21,655 nt of DNA from Desulfobacterales bacterium (lineage in GTDB: Bacteria; Desulfobacterota; DSM-4660; Desulfatiglandales; B25-G16), in the NCBI GenBank assembly GCA_013375385.1, contig JABXJY010000018.1:1-21655 (forward strand). Reading direction: 5' to 3'. Numbering within the stretch: position 1 is the stretch's first letter; every line of letters starts with the position of its first letter. Shown here piece by piece: positions 1 through 8,180 of the stretch. The notes beneath the pieces are model-generated. The model did no database searches. It saw only the letters and a list, made by a program, of their open reading frames with translations, and had not been told where the DNA came from. Position numbers and translations under genes: made by a program.

Positions 1-721
1 CGGCCGCGGCCCCCCGGATTGCCTCAACCTTTCTCCAGATCTCACGGTTGGAGAGCAGGTCCTGGAATCTCTCCGTTCCCTCTATCCCAACATCCTCGGC
101 AAAGGCGAAAACCGTGGGATTCGCAGCATCCACGATCGAAACCGGTATCTCTCCAATCTCATCGATACTCAGCACCTCCCTGACCTTGCCCGTGGGAAGG
201 AGGGTCCCCTTGATGGTTCCGGCGGTGGCAGCAAAATCCAGGGCAATCTTTGCACCGGTTCCTGGGACCCCATCGATCCGGTAGTCGCCCTCGACCACGG
301 CCTTGCCACCTCTCACAGGGACTCCAGCAACTAAAATCTTCTTGGTATTGGTATTGTAAATTCGCACGGTTGTGATGGGTTCAACGGGCTTTACCAAGCC
401 CTCATCGATGGCAAAGGGACCGACTCCCGATGAGAGATTTCCGCAATTGATTGAATAATCGACAATCGGCTTATCGATGATGACCTGGCCGAAGGTATAG
501 TCTACATCCGCATCTTCTCTCATCGATGGGCCGATTATGCAAACCTTGCTCGTCAAGATATCTGCCCCACCGAGCCCGTCGATCTCTCTCACGTCGGGGC
601 TGCCAAAGACATCGAGGATGATCTTATCCCTCAGGTGTCGATCAGGGGGAAGCTCGTTCTCGTGAAAATAGACGCCTCGACTGGTCCCACCTCTTATGAT
701 AACACAACGAAGCATTTTCAT
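1..721 (-). CDS. PrpF-family isomerase/tautomerase, partial (runs off left edge)
   Basis: Translating the minus strand from the ATG at 721 gives an open frame of about 240 codons to the edge of the window. AGGAGG lies 7 nt upstream of this ATG. The protein begins MKMLRCVIIRGGTSRGVYF and later has NCGNLSSGVGPFAIDEGLV. Both are hallmarks of the PrpF/4-oxalomesaconate tautomerase/aconitate isomerase family, and the Cys of NCGN is the expected catalytic acid/base residue. Family members are about 390 aa long with a diaminopimelate-epimerase-like fold and move a double bond or invert cis/trans geometry in tricarboxylic acids, so roughly the last 150 residues are missing here. The gene follows the GntR regulator by 22 nt on the same strand, so the two are probably cotranscribed. 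The exact substrate cannot be read from the sequence. Confidence 0.88.
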   Translation of the reverse strand, partial: MKMLRCVIIRGGTSRGVYFHENELPPDRHLRDKIILDVFGSPDVREIDGLGGADILTSKVCIIGPSMREDADVDYTFGQVIIDKPIVDYSINCGNLSSGVGPFAIDEGLVKPVEPITTVRIYNTNTKKILVAGVPVRGGKAVVEGDYRIDGVPGTGAKIALDFAATAGTIKGTLLPTGKVREVLSIDEIGEIPVSIVDAANPTVFAFAEDVGIEGTERFQDLLSNREIWRKVEAIRGAAA

Positions 722-743
722 TTCATGTCCTCCTTTTTGATGG

Positions 744-1445
744 TTAAAACGCTAAAATCTTTTCTTCATTTTTTAGATTATTGATAATAAATGGCACGGG
801 AGCCTTTAAATGATTTCTTAATAATTTCTTGGCCTTCGTGATATCCTTTTCACGAATCGATTTGATTATTTCGCCGTGTTCAATTGCACTTTGCTTGGCT
901 CTCTCTGGCGGTACAGCAGTAAATCTGAACCTCAAATCAATCCATTCATAGATATGTTGTATATATTTAATAAGAAATCCATTCTTTCCCATTTTTGCAA
1001 GTTGGACATGAAATTTTGAATTTAAAAGTGATTTTTTCCTGTCGAATAGATATGTATCGTAATTCTTATATTCATAATTAGCTTTCTCCAAATTTCTCAG
1101 GCCAATATCAGTTTGATTCTTGATTACACTATCCAGATTTGCTACCTCCAATATCTCTCTCGCCTCAAACACTTGAACAACTTCTTCCACATTAATTTCT
1201 TTGATGTAGTAACCAACGTTTTTTTTGGAATAAACATATCCCTCGCTTTCTAGTCTATTCAGAGCATTAATAATGGGTGTTTTGCTTATGTGTAACCTAG
1301 CTTCGAGATCATTGTACAATAATTTTTGGCCTGGAGATAGTTTACCCCTCAATATTAATTCCTTGATTTTTTGATAGGCAAAATCAGTCGTTGAACCGGT
1401 TTCATTTTTTTGTGACTTATTATGCATTGTTAAATGATTCTCCAT
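744..1445 (-). CDS. GntR-family (FCD/FadR-type) transcriptional regulator
   Basis: This 233-aa cytoplasmic DNA-binding protein has an N-terminal winged helix (about residues 20-85). It contains AYQKIKELILRGKLSPGQKL, the segment DLEARLHISKTPIINALNRL and a wing with GYYIKEI. An all-helical C-terminal region (about 90-225) of FCD type follows, beginning EEVVQVFEAREILE and with a later His-rich helix near AIEHGEIIKSI. Members sense small carboxylates and usually repress a neighbouring catabolic operon. It sits directly upstream of the PrpF-like gene and is divergent from the amidohydrolase/ABC operon, so both are candidate targets. Its DNA is visibly more AT-rich than the flanking metabolic genes. 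The start is uncertain: ATG 1445 has no clear Shine-Dalgarno sequence, and ATG 1427 (MHNKSQ) is an alternative. Confidence 0.88.
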   Translation of the reverse strand: MENHLTMHNKSQKNETGSTTDFAYQKIKELILRGKLSPGQKLLYNDLEARLHISKTPIINALNRLESEGYVYSKKNVGYYIKEINVEEVVQVFEAREILEVANLDSVIKNQTDIGLRNLEKANYEYKNYDTYLFDRKKSLLNSKFHVQLAKMGKNGFLIKYIQHIYEWIDLRFRFTAVPPERAKQSAIEHGEIIKSIREKDITKAKKLLRNHLKAPVPFIINNLKNEEKILAF

Positions 1446-1589
1446 TCACGCATTTCATTAGCTCAAAAGGAACTTGAGCAAAGGCGAAGCTGCCGTCTTT
1501 TTTTGCTATCATCAGAAGCAACTGTCTTTGAGTCCCTCAAACATCGAGCCGTCAATAGTCGCAAACAAAGTATAGCTTGAGTGGATCTA

Positions 1590-1610
1590 ATCATATTTCA
1601 GATCATATTT
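1590..1610. promoter_or_regulatory. Short direct repeat ATCATATTT x2 upstream of gntR
   Basis: ATCATATTT occurs at 1590-1598 and again at 1602-1610, a 12-bp step, in the AT-rich leader about 150 bp upstream of the regulator. It could be an activator or autoregulatory site, but it is not a classic GntR palindrome and assignment is weak. Confidence 0.2.
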
Positions 1611-1658
1611 TGAATATTATGTCAACAGAAAATTTGGTAACGTTCAAAAACGTTTGTC

Positions 1659-1735
1659 GGGGGGGACGGAGGCAGGAATAGAGGAAAGTGAGTTGCGGTT
1701 GGGGCCCAGGAGAAGATCTGTCATCTGGTATATGT
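1659..1735 (+). repeat. Dispersed repeat R1, copy a (partial)
   Basis: It begins with a G-run followed by ACGG, then GGAATAGAGGAAAGTGAGTT, then GCGGTTGGGG and AGGAGAAGATCTGTCAT. The same blocks recur at 20050-20105 (R1b) and 21325-21375 (R1c) in the same orientation. Copy a lacks the TTCTAAA inverted repeat that opens the other two. It is non-coding and lies between gntR and the promoter at 1776. Confidence 0.8.
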
Positions 1736-1775
1736 AGATAAAATATATATTTTTTAGCTAAATTATAAAATAAAG

Positions 1776-1803
1776 TTGACAAATATAACTATAGGAGTAT
1801 AAT
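1776..1803 (+). promoter_or_regulatory. Near-consensus sigma-70 promoter
   Basis: TTGACA (1776-1781), a 16-nt spacer and TATAAT (1798-1803) sit in AT-rich DNA and point toward the amidohydrolase/ABC operon. The first large gene starts about 640 nt downstream. A transcript from here would first cross a possible 33-codon ORF (1853-1954, weakly supported), the hairpin at 1988-2021 and repeats H0 and M1. It may therefore drive a long leader or a small RNA rather than the operon directly. Confidence 0.55.
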
Positions 1804-1987
1804 TTAATATCAATAGAGTGCAATTAGAATCTGGAGAATGGGTTGAGTCACAATGCCGTCGTTGATGAACTTTTGGTTCTTCCCTCCGTGGGTTGCCCTG
1901 GGTGCTTTTCATTCCGTGTGCTCCGAGCGGTCCTTAAATCCCTCCGGGGTGTAAAATTTCTTGGGGATTTGAGGTCACCTCCTTAAA

Positions 1988-2021
1988 GGCCTGGCCTAAA
2001 CCATCGGAGCTAAGCCAGGCC
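1988..2021 (+). promoter_or_regulatory. Inverted repeat, possible attenuator
   Basis: GGCCTGGC (1988-1995) pairs perfectly with GCCAGGCC (2014-2021) across an 18-nt loop. No T-run follows on either side, so it is not a classic intrinsic terminator. It lies between the promoter at 1776 and the amidohydrolase gene. The rest of the 1446-2453 gap holds only repeats and no convincing gene. Confidence 0.45.
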
Positions 2022-2117
2022 ACTTAAAGAATCTCATTGCGTATGCCATGTCAAACCGGCCGCCCGTTCCACGCCATTCCTAGTATTTAGAACCTATTTC
2101 GATCTTTACTTTGATAT

Positions 2118-2164
2118 GCCTTTTGCAGGCCCTTGCACAACGTTAATAGATTATCAGACATCAC
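2118..2164 (+). repeat. Repeat H, 3' half only (H0)
   Basis: The segment CTTTTGCAGGCCCTTGCA and the following GATTATCAGACATC match the right half of the H elements at 17085, 18219 and 19351. The hairpin half is absent. It is a truncated copy in the leader of the amidohydrolase operon. Confidence 0.7.
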
Positions 2165-2174
2165 AAAGTAAAGA

Positions 2175-2205
2175 GGGGTACGTCCATACGCCCCCCTTTT
2201 TACAA
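2175..2205 (+). repeat. Repeat M, short form (M1)
   Basis: GGGGTACGTCCATACG followed by a C-run and T-run nearly duplicates the copy at 10156-10177. It looks like an internally deleted version of the longer M elements at 12324 and 13390. It forms a G-run/C-run hairpin followed by TTTTT, so it could also terminate leader transcription. Confidence 0.65.
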
Positions 2206-2453
2206 AAGGTAATAAATGGAAAAAGAAAATTCCTATGCAATCAAGTTGACACAAAAACCATTTTTTTCTATGCTATGCCGCCTAAAAGGATGATTGAGCC
2301 CAATCGTCTACAAGCTTTGAACCGTGACATCAAGAGATGCCGTTCGAAACGACTCACCGAGTGGAACAGTTTCCATGGACTGGGTATGCAATCGGTGACG
2401 AAATTATCCATATGAAGGATTCAACATGTCATCATCCTTGCCGGGGAGTTTTT

Positions 2454-3689
2454 ATGGAAGAAGTGGTCGTCTTTAAGAATGCGCTTCTGATCGATGGAGA
2501 TGGAGGAGATCCACTTCCGGATGCGACGGTGACCGTTGTGGGTGAAACCATACAGGAAGTGATTTCTCGCCAAAACGCACACGGCACGGTAAAGGGTCGG
2601 ATAATCGACCTGAAGGGAAAAACCCTGATGCCAGGGTTAATCGACGCGCACGTGCATCCCGGCAATGTTGAGGTCATTCTGGACAGCATTCCTGAAATTC
2701 CTCCGGCAGTCTACGTGCACAGGGTCTCTAAAATTCTTGAAAAGGATATCGATCTCGGCTTCACGACGCTTCGGGATGCCGGGGGGCTTGACTGGGGCTT
2801 CCGCGCGGCAATTGAACAGGAATTCATTCGAGGACCCCGGTTGAAACTCAGTGTGGCTCCCCTGACGCAGACCGGTGGCCATGCTGACAAGAGAAGGAAG
2901 GACCGAGACGAACACGTTCCGAGAAACAGCCTCGGCGTTTACCCCGGTGTCTGCGATGGGCCTGATGAGGTGCGTAAAACAGCCCGGGAGATGCTTCGCC
3001 GGGGAGCGGATCAGATCAAGGTGATGGCCGAAGGAGGGGTCCTCTCCCCAACGGGAGGCCCCGGCAATTGGCAGTTCACGGTGCCAGAGCTGCGCGCGGC
3101 AGTGGAGGTGGCAGAGGCCGCCGGTACCTATGTCATGGCCCATGTATATACACCCAGAGCGGCTCAAAACTGCATCGAAGCCGGCGTGCTGAGCATCAAA
3201 CACGCCACCCTGATCGATGCTGAAACGGTGCATATGATGCGTGAAGAACGGTTATACCTTGCCCCGACCCTATCTGTTTTCGACGTGCTCGGACACAAGG
3301 GGCGCAGTCAAGGGATGGATAGAGCCTATATCGAGAAGCTTGAGAAGGTGTCAGCGGGCGCCTATCGATCGCTTGAGTCGGCCTATCGGGTCGACGTGAA
3401 GATCGGTTCCGGCTCCGATTTGGTGGGTCCTTTTCAACATCTCAAGGGCAGGGAGCTGATGCTCAAAGCCGAGATAATGGGCCCCATGAAGGCTATCGTC
3501 TCCGCCACCCGCACGAACAGTGAGCTCTTAGGGCTCTCTGACCATCTGGGCACCGTGGAGCCGGGCAAATGGGCAGACCTGATCGTCGTGGATGGAAACC
3601 CCCTGGAGGATCTCTCTCTATTCGAAAACGGGATGGAGCGGGTGCTCCTGGTTATGAAACAGGGCAAGATCATGAAGGAAATTTCTTAA
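2454..3689 (+). CDS. Metal-dependent amidohydrolase (COG1228, imidazolonepropionase/prolidase-like)
   Basis: A 411-aa amidohydrolase-superfamily enzyme. The ATG at 2454 is chosen because GGGGAG lies just upstream and the protein then starts with the usual small beta domain (VVFKNALLIDGDG). Metal and catalytic residues visible are GLIDAHVH (His66 and His68), IKVMAEGGV (Lys189, the usual carboxylated lysine), MAHVYTP (His230), IKHATLID (His250) and GSGSD (Asp322). Length and layout fit the COG1228 group, which cleaves dipeptides or cyclic amides. There is no signal peptide, so it acts in the cytoplasm. It opens a co-directional cluster with a Dpp-like importer and a creatininase-family enzyme, which suggests it hydrolyses the imported compound or a downstream product. 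The substrate cannot be assigned. Confidence 0.9.
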   Translation: MEEVVVFKNALLIDGDGGDPLPDATVTVVGETIQEVISRQNAHGTVKGRIIDLKGKTLMPGLIDAHVHPGNVEVILDSIPEIPPAVYVHRVSKILEKDIDLGFTTLRDAGGLDWGFRAAIEQEFIRGPRLKLSVAPLTQTGGHADKRRKDRDEHVPRNSLGVYPGVCDGPDEVRKTAREMLRRGADQIKVMAEGGVLSPTGGPGNWQFTVPELRAAVEVAEAAGTYVMAHVYTPRAAQNCIEAGVLSIKHATLIDAETVHMMREERLYLAPTLSVFDVLGHKGRSQGMDRAYIEKLEKVSAGAYRSLESAYRVDVKIGSGSDLVGPFQHLKGRELMLKAEIMGPMKAIVSATRTNSELLGLSDHLGTVEPGKWADLIVVDGNPLEDLSLFENGMERVLLVMKQGKIMKEIS

Positions 3690-3825
3690 GTTTCGAGGCA
3701 TCGCCATCTCGGGTCCGCAGGATGCGCCTGTACCTCGTGAGTTCACGGTCTGCCATCATCAGCTGTTCTTATGCGCACATGATGGCCGGTTGGAAACCTT
3801 TCACATCAAACACAGGAGGAAAAAG

Positions 3826-5340
3826 ATGGAGAATTTACAGAAGAGACTAGCGATCGTCGGAGTAACCATGTTGTCATTGGCCCTGATGGTGGGGCCGGTA
3901 TGGGCTAAAGATCGCCTGGTGATATCCCAGCGAACCTCGGCCACCACCCTTCATCCCCTGGCGATTACCATGGAGCCAGAGCAGGGCATAGCGGACAATA
4001 TCTATGACGGGTTGATGGATCGCGATCCGTCGGGCAAGGTAATCCCGGCTCTTGCCACCTCGTGAGAGCTTTTGAACCCCAACACATGGCGATTCCATCT
4101 GCGCAAGGGGGTGAAATGGCAAAACGGCGCACCCTTCACGGCAGATGACGTTCTGTTTACTTTTGAACTCGCAAAGACGCCCATCAACCGTTACAAGTTC
4201 ATCGCGCAGAAAATCAAGGAAGTCAAAAAGATAGATTCTCATACCGTCGATATCATCACGCACAATCCGTGGCCTGTACTGGTCGATTCGCTTTACCAGA
4301 CCATCTTCATCATGTCCAAGGCGTTCTGTACTGGAAAAAGCGATGCCTATATCGCAGAGCACCCCATGGGAACGGGGCCATACATAATGAAGGAATGGGT
4401 GCGTGACAGCCACATCCATCTCGAGGCCTTTCCGGATTGCTGGGAGGGCACTCCCCGCATCAAAAAAGTAACCTTTAAACCGATCAGCAATGACGCGACC
4501 CGACTTGCCGGCCTGATCACCGGGGAGATCGACCTGACCAATGATGTGCCGGTCCAGTATGTCGATCTGGTGAAAAAGGCGCCGAACGTCCAAGTAATCA
4601 GCCGCCCCGACATGCGCGTCATCTTCTTGATGATGCGAATGAACCGGCCTGACTTTCCAACGGCAAATCTCAAGGTTCGGAAAGCACTGATGTGTGGTAT
4701 CAACGAAGAGGAGATCGTGGAGAAAATCATGTACGGATACGGTACCCCCGCCTCCCAGCTCCCGGCGGATTTCATGCGCGGCTGCAACCCGAACATCATT
4801 CGGCCCAAATACAACCCGGTGCTCGCCAAAAAGCTCCTCGCCGAGGCCGGCTATCCCGACGGCTTAGAGATCAATTTGCATGTTACGAATAACCGTTACA
4901 TCATGGACAAGGAGATTGGCGTTGCGATCGCCCAGCAGCTGAGCAAAATCGGCGTTCGCGTCAATCTGCTGGCCAGGCCAAAGTCCATTCACTTCAAGGA
5001 CGTCAGGGCAAAGAAGCTCGACTTCTACATGATGGGTTGGGGCGAGGCCACCTTTGACAGCGCTCGGCTTCTGGGATCGTTCCTGAAAACCGGGGCCGTT
5101 TGGAATGGCGGTGAGCTTTCCGACAAAGGCTTCGACGAGATGCTCGAGAATGCGGATCAGATCGCCAGCCTTGAAGAACGCGGGGCAGCGCTCGCCAAGC
5201 TCAACCGATACGTTGCCGATAACGTACTCGTGATCCCGCTTCATTACCAGCCGGCGATCTACGGGGTGTCAAAAAAGCTCAAAGGTTTCGTGCCTAAGGT
5301 GAAGAAGACCTTGAGCATAAATGCCCTTTATTTCGAATAG
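3826..5340 (+). pseudogene. ABC transporter family-5 solute-binding protein (Dpp/Opp-like), interrupted by in-frame TGA
   Basis: From the ATG at 3826 (AGGAGG 6 nt upstream) the frame encodes a signal peptide, MENLQKRLAIVGVTMLSLAL and on to VWA, then the start of an SBP_bac_5 domain. A TGA at 4063-4065 (codon 80) interrupts it. The same frame resumes immediately with ELLNPNTWRFHLRKGVKW and runs open to TAG at 5340, giving 504 residues in total. Family members typically have a Trp-Glu pair here (LAxSWE), so TGA most simply replaces TGG. Other genes in the operon use TGA as stop, so recoding of UGA as Trp is unlikely. Translation restarting at TTG 4072 would lack the signal peptide. The intact protein would be periplasmic and deliver a peptide-like ligand to the permeases encoded downstream. 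A sequencing error is also possible. Confidence 0.88.
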
Positions 5341-5348
5341 GATCCTGT

Positions 5349-5378
5349 GAGGGTGGGCCCGCCCAAGGGCCTGCCCTC
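5349..5378 (+). promoter_or_regulatory. Strong intercistronic hairpin between binding protein and permease genes
   Basis: GAGGGTGGGCCC (5349-5360) pairs with GGGCCTGCCCTC (5367-5378) over 12 bp, two of them G-U, with a 6-nt loop. It starts 9 nt after the binding-protein stop. No U-run follows, so it probably stabilises the upstream mRNA or dampens permease expression rather than terminating fully. Such hairpins are common after binding-protein genes in ABC importer operons. Confidence 0.6.
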
Positions 5379-5413
5379 CGGTAGGTCCTCGGCAGAAGCT
5401 GATAGCGCGAAAC

Positions 5414-6379
5414 ATGCTTTCTTACATATCGGGAAGAATTCTTCAAAGCATCCTCGTCCTGATCGGGGTAACGATCATCTGTTTTATCATGTTCCAGTAT
5501 ATGGGCGATCCGGCTCTGGCGTTGGCTGGCATGGATGCCACAAAGGAGCAGTTGGAAGAGACGGCTCGCATGCTGGGTTTGGATCGGCCCCTGTACGAGC
5601 AGTATGTTCGATTTCTCTGGCGGGCCGTGCACGGGGACTTCGGGATTTCCTTTATGACCAAGACCCCGGCGCTACAGCTGGTCCTTAAGCGGATGCCGGC
5701 GACCCTGGAACTGGCCGGGACTGCGATGATTTTCGCGACGCTGATAGGCGGGCTCGTGGGGGTTTTCGCGGCGGTCAAGCCGAGGTTTGTGGCCAGCCGG
5801 TTGGCGATGGTCGGGACACTTATGCGGATCACGTTACCGACGTTTTTTATCGGCATCTTGTCCATCTATTTCTTCGCGATCCTCCTGGGATGGCTTCCCC
5901 CATTCGGAAGAGGAGACGTGATTGGAATCGGTATCTGGTCAACGGGACTGCTGACCGTAAGTGGACTGAAGCACCTCATCCTGCCGGCCCTCACCTTGGG
6001 GATGTTTCAGCTCTCGATGAGCACTCGAGTCATCCGCGGTGAAATGATGGAGGTGCTCGCGGAAGATTACATTCGCACCGCACGGGCAAAGGGCCTTTCG
6101 GTCCTGATGGTTACGCTCCGGCACGCCCTCAAGAATGCCCTGATTCCTTTTGTCACCATTGCGGGGCTCCAGGTCGGCCAGCTGATCGCCTTTTCCATCG
6201 TGACCGAGACAGTATTTCAGTGGCCTGGTATGGGAAATCTCTTGCTCATGTCCATCGGGCAAAACGATCAACCTGTGGTCATCACCTACATCATGGTCAT
6301 CGCCTTCATCTTCGTCTTTATCAATCTGACCGTGGATCTCACCTACTGTCTCTTGAATCCCAGAATCGCCTATGATTGA
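5414..6379 (+). CDS. ABC transporter permease (DppB/OppB-like)
   Basis: This 321-aa inner-membrane protein starts MLSYISGRILQSILVLIGVT, the typical first membrane helix of DppB-type permeases. A TARMLGLDRPLYEQY segment and several further hydrophobic helices follow. The ATPase-contacting EAA loop is clear as EDYIRTARAKGLSVLMVTLR and LKNALIPF (about residues 216-246). The C-terminus LTVDLTYCLLNPRIAYD is also family-typical. The Shine-Dalgarno before ATG 5414 is weak, which fits lower translation than the binding protein. Its TGA stop overlaps the next gene's ATG by 8 nt, indicating translational coupling. It forms the heteromeric channel with the following permease. Confidence 0.93.
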   Translation: MLSYISGRILQSILVLIGVTIICFIMFQYMGDPALALAGMDATKEQLEETARMLGLDRPLYEQYVRFLWRAVHGDFGISFMTKTPALQLVLKRMPATLELAGTAMIFATLIGGLVGVFAAVKPRFVASRLAMVGTLMRITLPTFFIGILSIYFFAILLGWLPPFGRGDVIGIGIWSTGLLTVSGLKHLILPALTLGMFQLSMSTRVIRGEMMEVLAEDYIRTARAKGLSVLMVTLRHALKNALIPFVTIAGLQVGQLIAFSIVTETVFQWPGMGNLLLMSIGQNDQPVVITYIMVIAFIFVFINLTVDLTYCLLNPRIAYD

Positions 6380-7241
6380 TACCAGAAAAGTCCTTCGGCA
6401 CTATTTCAAGAGCCCCACGGCCCTCTTCTGCACCATAATCATTCTCTTTTTCGGTGTGCTGGCGATCGGGGCAGACTGGATTGCCCCTGACAACCCATAT
6501 GATCTGAGGACTTTTTCACTCTCTGACAGAATGAAGCCACCTGCCTGGATGCAGGGCGGAAGTGTGGCCTTTGTGCTCGGCACAGACGATCAGGGGCACG
6601 ACATACTGAGCACGATTATCTACGGCCTTCGGACATCATTCCTGGTTGGATTCGGGGTAATCGCCCTGTCGACCCTGGTCGGGTCGATCCTAGGCCTGAT
6701 CGCAGGCTACTTCGGACGCTTGATTGACGCCGCTATTTGTCGGATCGCCGATGTCATGCTTTCCTTCCCGGCCTTTCTGATGGCCCTACTGCTCCTTGGC
6801 GTCCTGAAATGGCAGGGAGAGATACCGGTGATCCTTGCGATCTCGGCGATCTTCTGGGTCCGTTACGCCAGAGTAATGCGTGGAAACGTGCTCGCTGAAA
6901 AAGCACGTGAATATGTTGACGCTGCTCGTTCCCTCGGGGCAGGACACCTGAGGATCATCTTTTCTCATCTCCTGCCAAATGCGGTGTCGACCCTTTTCGT
7001 CATAGCGGCTGTGGACCTGGGGATGGTCATCGTCCTTGAATCGACTTTGAGTTTCTTGGGCGTGGGGATGCCTCTCACGACACCCTCTCTCGGGATGATG
7101 ATCGCATCGGGATATAACTACCTCTATGCCGGTATATGGTGGGTTGTGCTCTTCCCGGGCCTCGTGCTGGCTCTCTTGATCCTGGCTATCAATTTGTTGG
7201 GTGACTGGTTGAGGCGCGAACTGAATCCCAGAATGCAGTAA
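6372..7241 (+). CDS. ABC transporter permease (DppC/OppC-like)
   Basis: The 289-aa second permease starts inside the end of the first. The N-terminal segment has one membrane helix, followed by the family block FVLGTDDQGHDILSTIIYG. Further helices and an EAA loop REYVDAARSLGAGHLRIIF plus LLPNAVSTL (about residues 177-205) come next. The C-terminal part LGVGMPLTTPSLGMMIASG is standard for DppC/OppC. It pairs with the upstream permease and is energised by the ATPases encoded at 8181-10128. The creatininase-family gene, beginning 50 nt later, is inserted between the permease and ATPase genes. Confidence 0.93.
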   Translation: MIDTRKVLRHYFKSPTALFCTIIILFFGVLAIGADWIAPDNPYDLRTFSLSDRMKPPAWMQGGSVAFVLGTDDQGHDILSTIIYGLRTSFLVGFGVIALSTLVGSILGLIAGYFGRLIDAAICRIADVMLSFPAFLMALLLLGVLKWQGEIPVILAISAIFWVRYARVMRGNVLAEKAREYVDAARSLGAGHLRIIFSHLLPNAVSTLFVIAAVDLGMVIVLESTLSFLGVGMPLTTPSLGMMIASGYNYLYAGIWWVVLFPGLVLALLILAINLLGDWLRRELNPRMQ

Positions 7242-7291
7242 TGGCTTGAACGAAATGGATAAAAAACTCTTTTTAGTCATGAGGAGGTGTG

Positions 7292-8086
7292 ATGCGTGCC
7301 GTGATAAAAGATGTTCTGCTCGAGCATATGAGCTGGGTCGATTGTAGAGCGGCCCTGGAAGAAACAGATCTGGTCATCGTACCTATCGGCGCTGTGGAAC
7401 AGCATGGCCCACATCTTCCCCTGGGCACCGATTGGATGAATGCCGGATATGCGGCCGTGAAAGCGGCAGAGCGGTTTGGCGTCGTCGTTGCCCCGACTAT
7501 CAAGGTCGGCGTGTCACAAAACCATATGGATTTCCCGGGAACCATAACGCTCCGCCCCCAAACGCTCATCGAGCTTATCATCGATCTTTGTCGAAGTCTG
7601 GCGGTGCACGGGTTTCGAAGATTCATCCTTTTCAACGGCCACGGCGGAAACAACGCGGCCATCGATGTGGCGGTGATCAATTTGAGGCGAGAATTTCCGA
7701 AGCACATCTTCGGGCACGCTTACGCAGGCCGTCTGAAGAAGGCCGCGGATTTCTGCCTGGAGGATGAGACAAAATACCACGCCGATGAGGGAGAAACCTC
7801 GCGAATGCTCGTAACAGCCCCGGAACTCGTCCACATGGAACGAGCAGTCCATGAGATCCCCAAGTCAAAGTCCGGACTCTATCCCTTCAAGGGAAGCGAT
7901 CTTTCCACCCAACAGGTCTTCTTCGGGCTGCCGCGGACAAAAACATGTACACAGTCTGGAGTCTTTGGCAATGCCCAAATCGCCACCTCAGAGAAGGGAA
8001 AAATCATCCATACCGCGATAATTGATGGATTGTGCGCCCTGATCGAAAAGATGAAAAGCGTGGATATTGATGACTTTGACGAATAA
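7292..8086 (+). CDS. Creatininase-family metal-dependent amidohydrolase
   Basis: A 264-aa protein starting at ATG 7292, preceded by GAGGAGG. Two Zn-site motifs of the creatininase/MftE fold are plain: VPIGAVEQHGPHLPLGTD (Glu36, His38, Asp47) and FNGHGGNNAA (His117). HADEGETS (His163, Glu168) follows later. Known members hydrolyse creatinine to creatine, remove formamide groups in riboflavin/F420 biosynthesis, or trim mycofactocin precursor. NGHGGN, as opposed to the NGHYEN of true creatininase, argues against creatinine as the substrate. There is no signal peptide, so it is cytoplasmic. Its position inside a peptide/amide importer operon with a second amidohydrolase suggests that it hydrolyses an amide or lactam bond in the imported compound. 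Confidence 0.92.
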   Translation: MRAVIKDVLLEHMSWVDCRAALEETDLVIVPIGAVEQHGPHLPLGTDWMNAGYAAVKAAERFGVVVAPTIKVGVSQNHMDFPGTITLRPQTLIELIIDLCRSLAVHGFRRFILFNGHGGNNAAIDVAVINLRREFPKHIFGHAYAGRLKKAADFCLEDETKYHADEGETSRMLVTAPELVHMERAVHEIPKSKSGLYPFKGSDLSTQQVFFGLPRTKTCTQSGVFGNAQIATSEKGKIIHTAIIDGLCALIEKMKSVDIDDFDE

Positions 8087-8180
8087 GCCCTTGTGGGAAC
8101 AGAATGTGGCATCTCTCAATGCTAAAGGGTTTGTAGCGATTACATCATCATTCAATTAGATAAGGGACGAAAGAGGAGTG

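Noticed and set aside
1853..1954. 33-codon ORF after the promoter at 1776
   Set aside because: A GGAG is present upstream, but the peptide is unrecognised and the region looks like decayed DNA. Not called as a gene.
1920..1990. Minus-strand reading IPKKFYTPEGFKDRSEHTE
   Set aside because: Only about 20 codons between stops with no start. It could be a gene remnant, but evidence is too thin.
2116..2415. 99-aa plus-strand open frame upstream of the amidohydrolase
   Set aside because: It reads through repeats H0 and M1 and overlaps the true gene region in another frame.
4063..4065. Selenocysteine or UGA-as-Trp recoding in the binding protein
   Set aside because: The position is normally Trp, no selenoprotein family is involved, and UGA is a normal stop for other genes in the operon.
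7292..8086. Specific assignment as creatininase
   Set aside because: The second metal motif is NGHGGN, not the NGHYEN of true creatininase, so only the family can be named.
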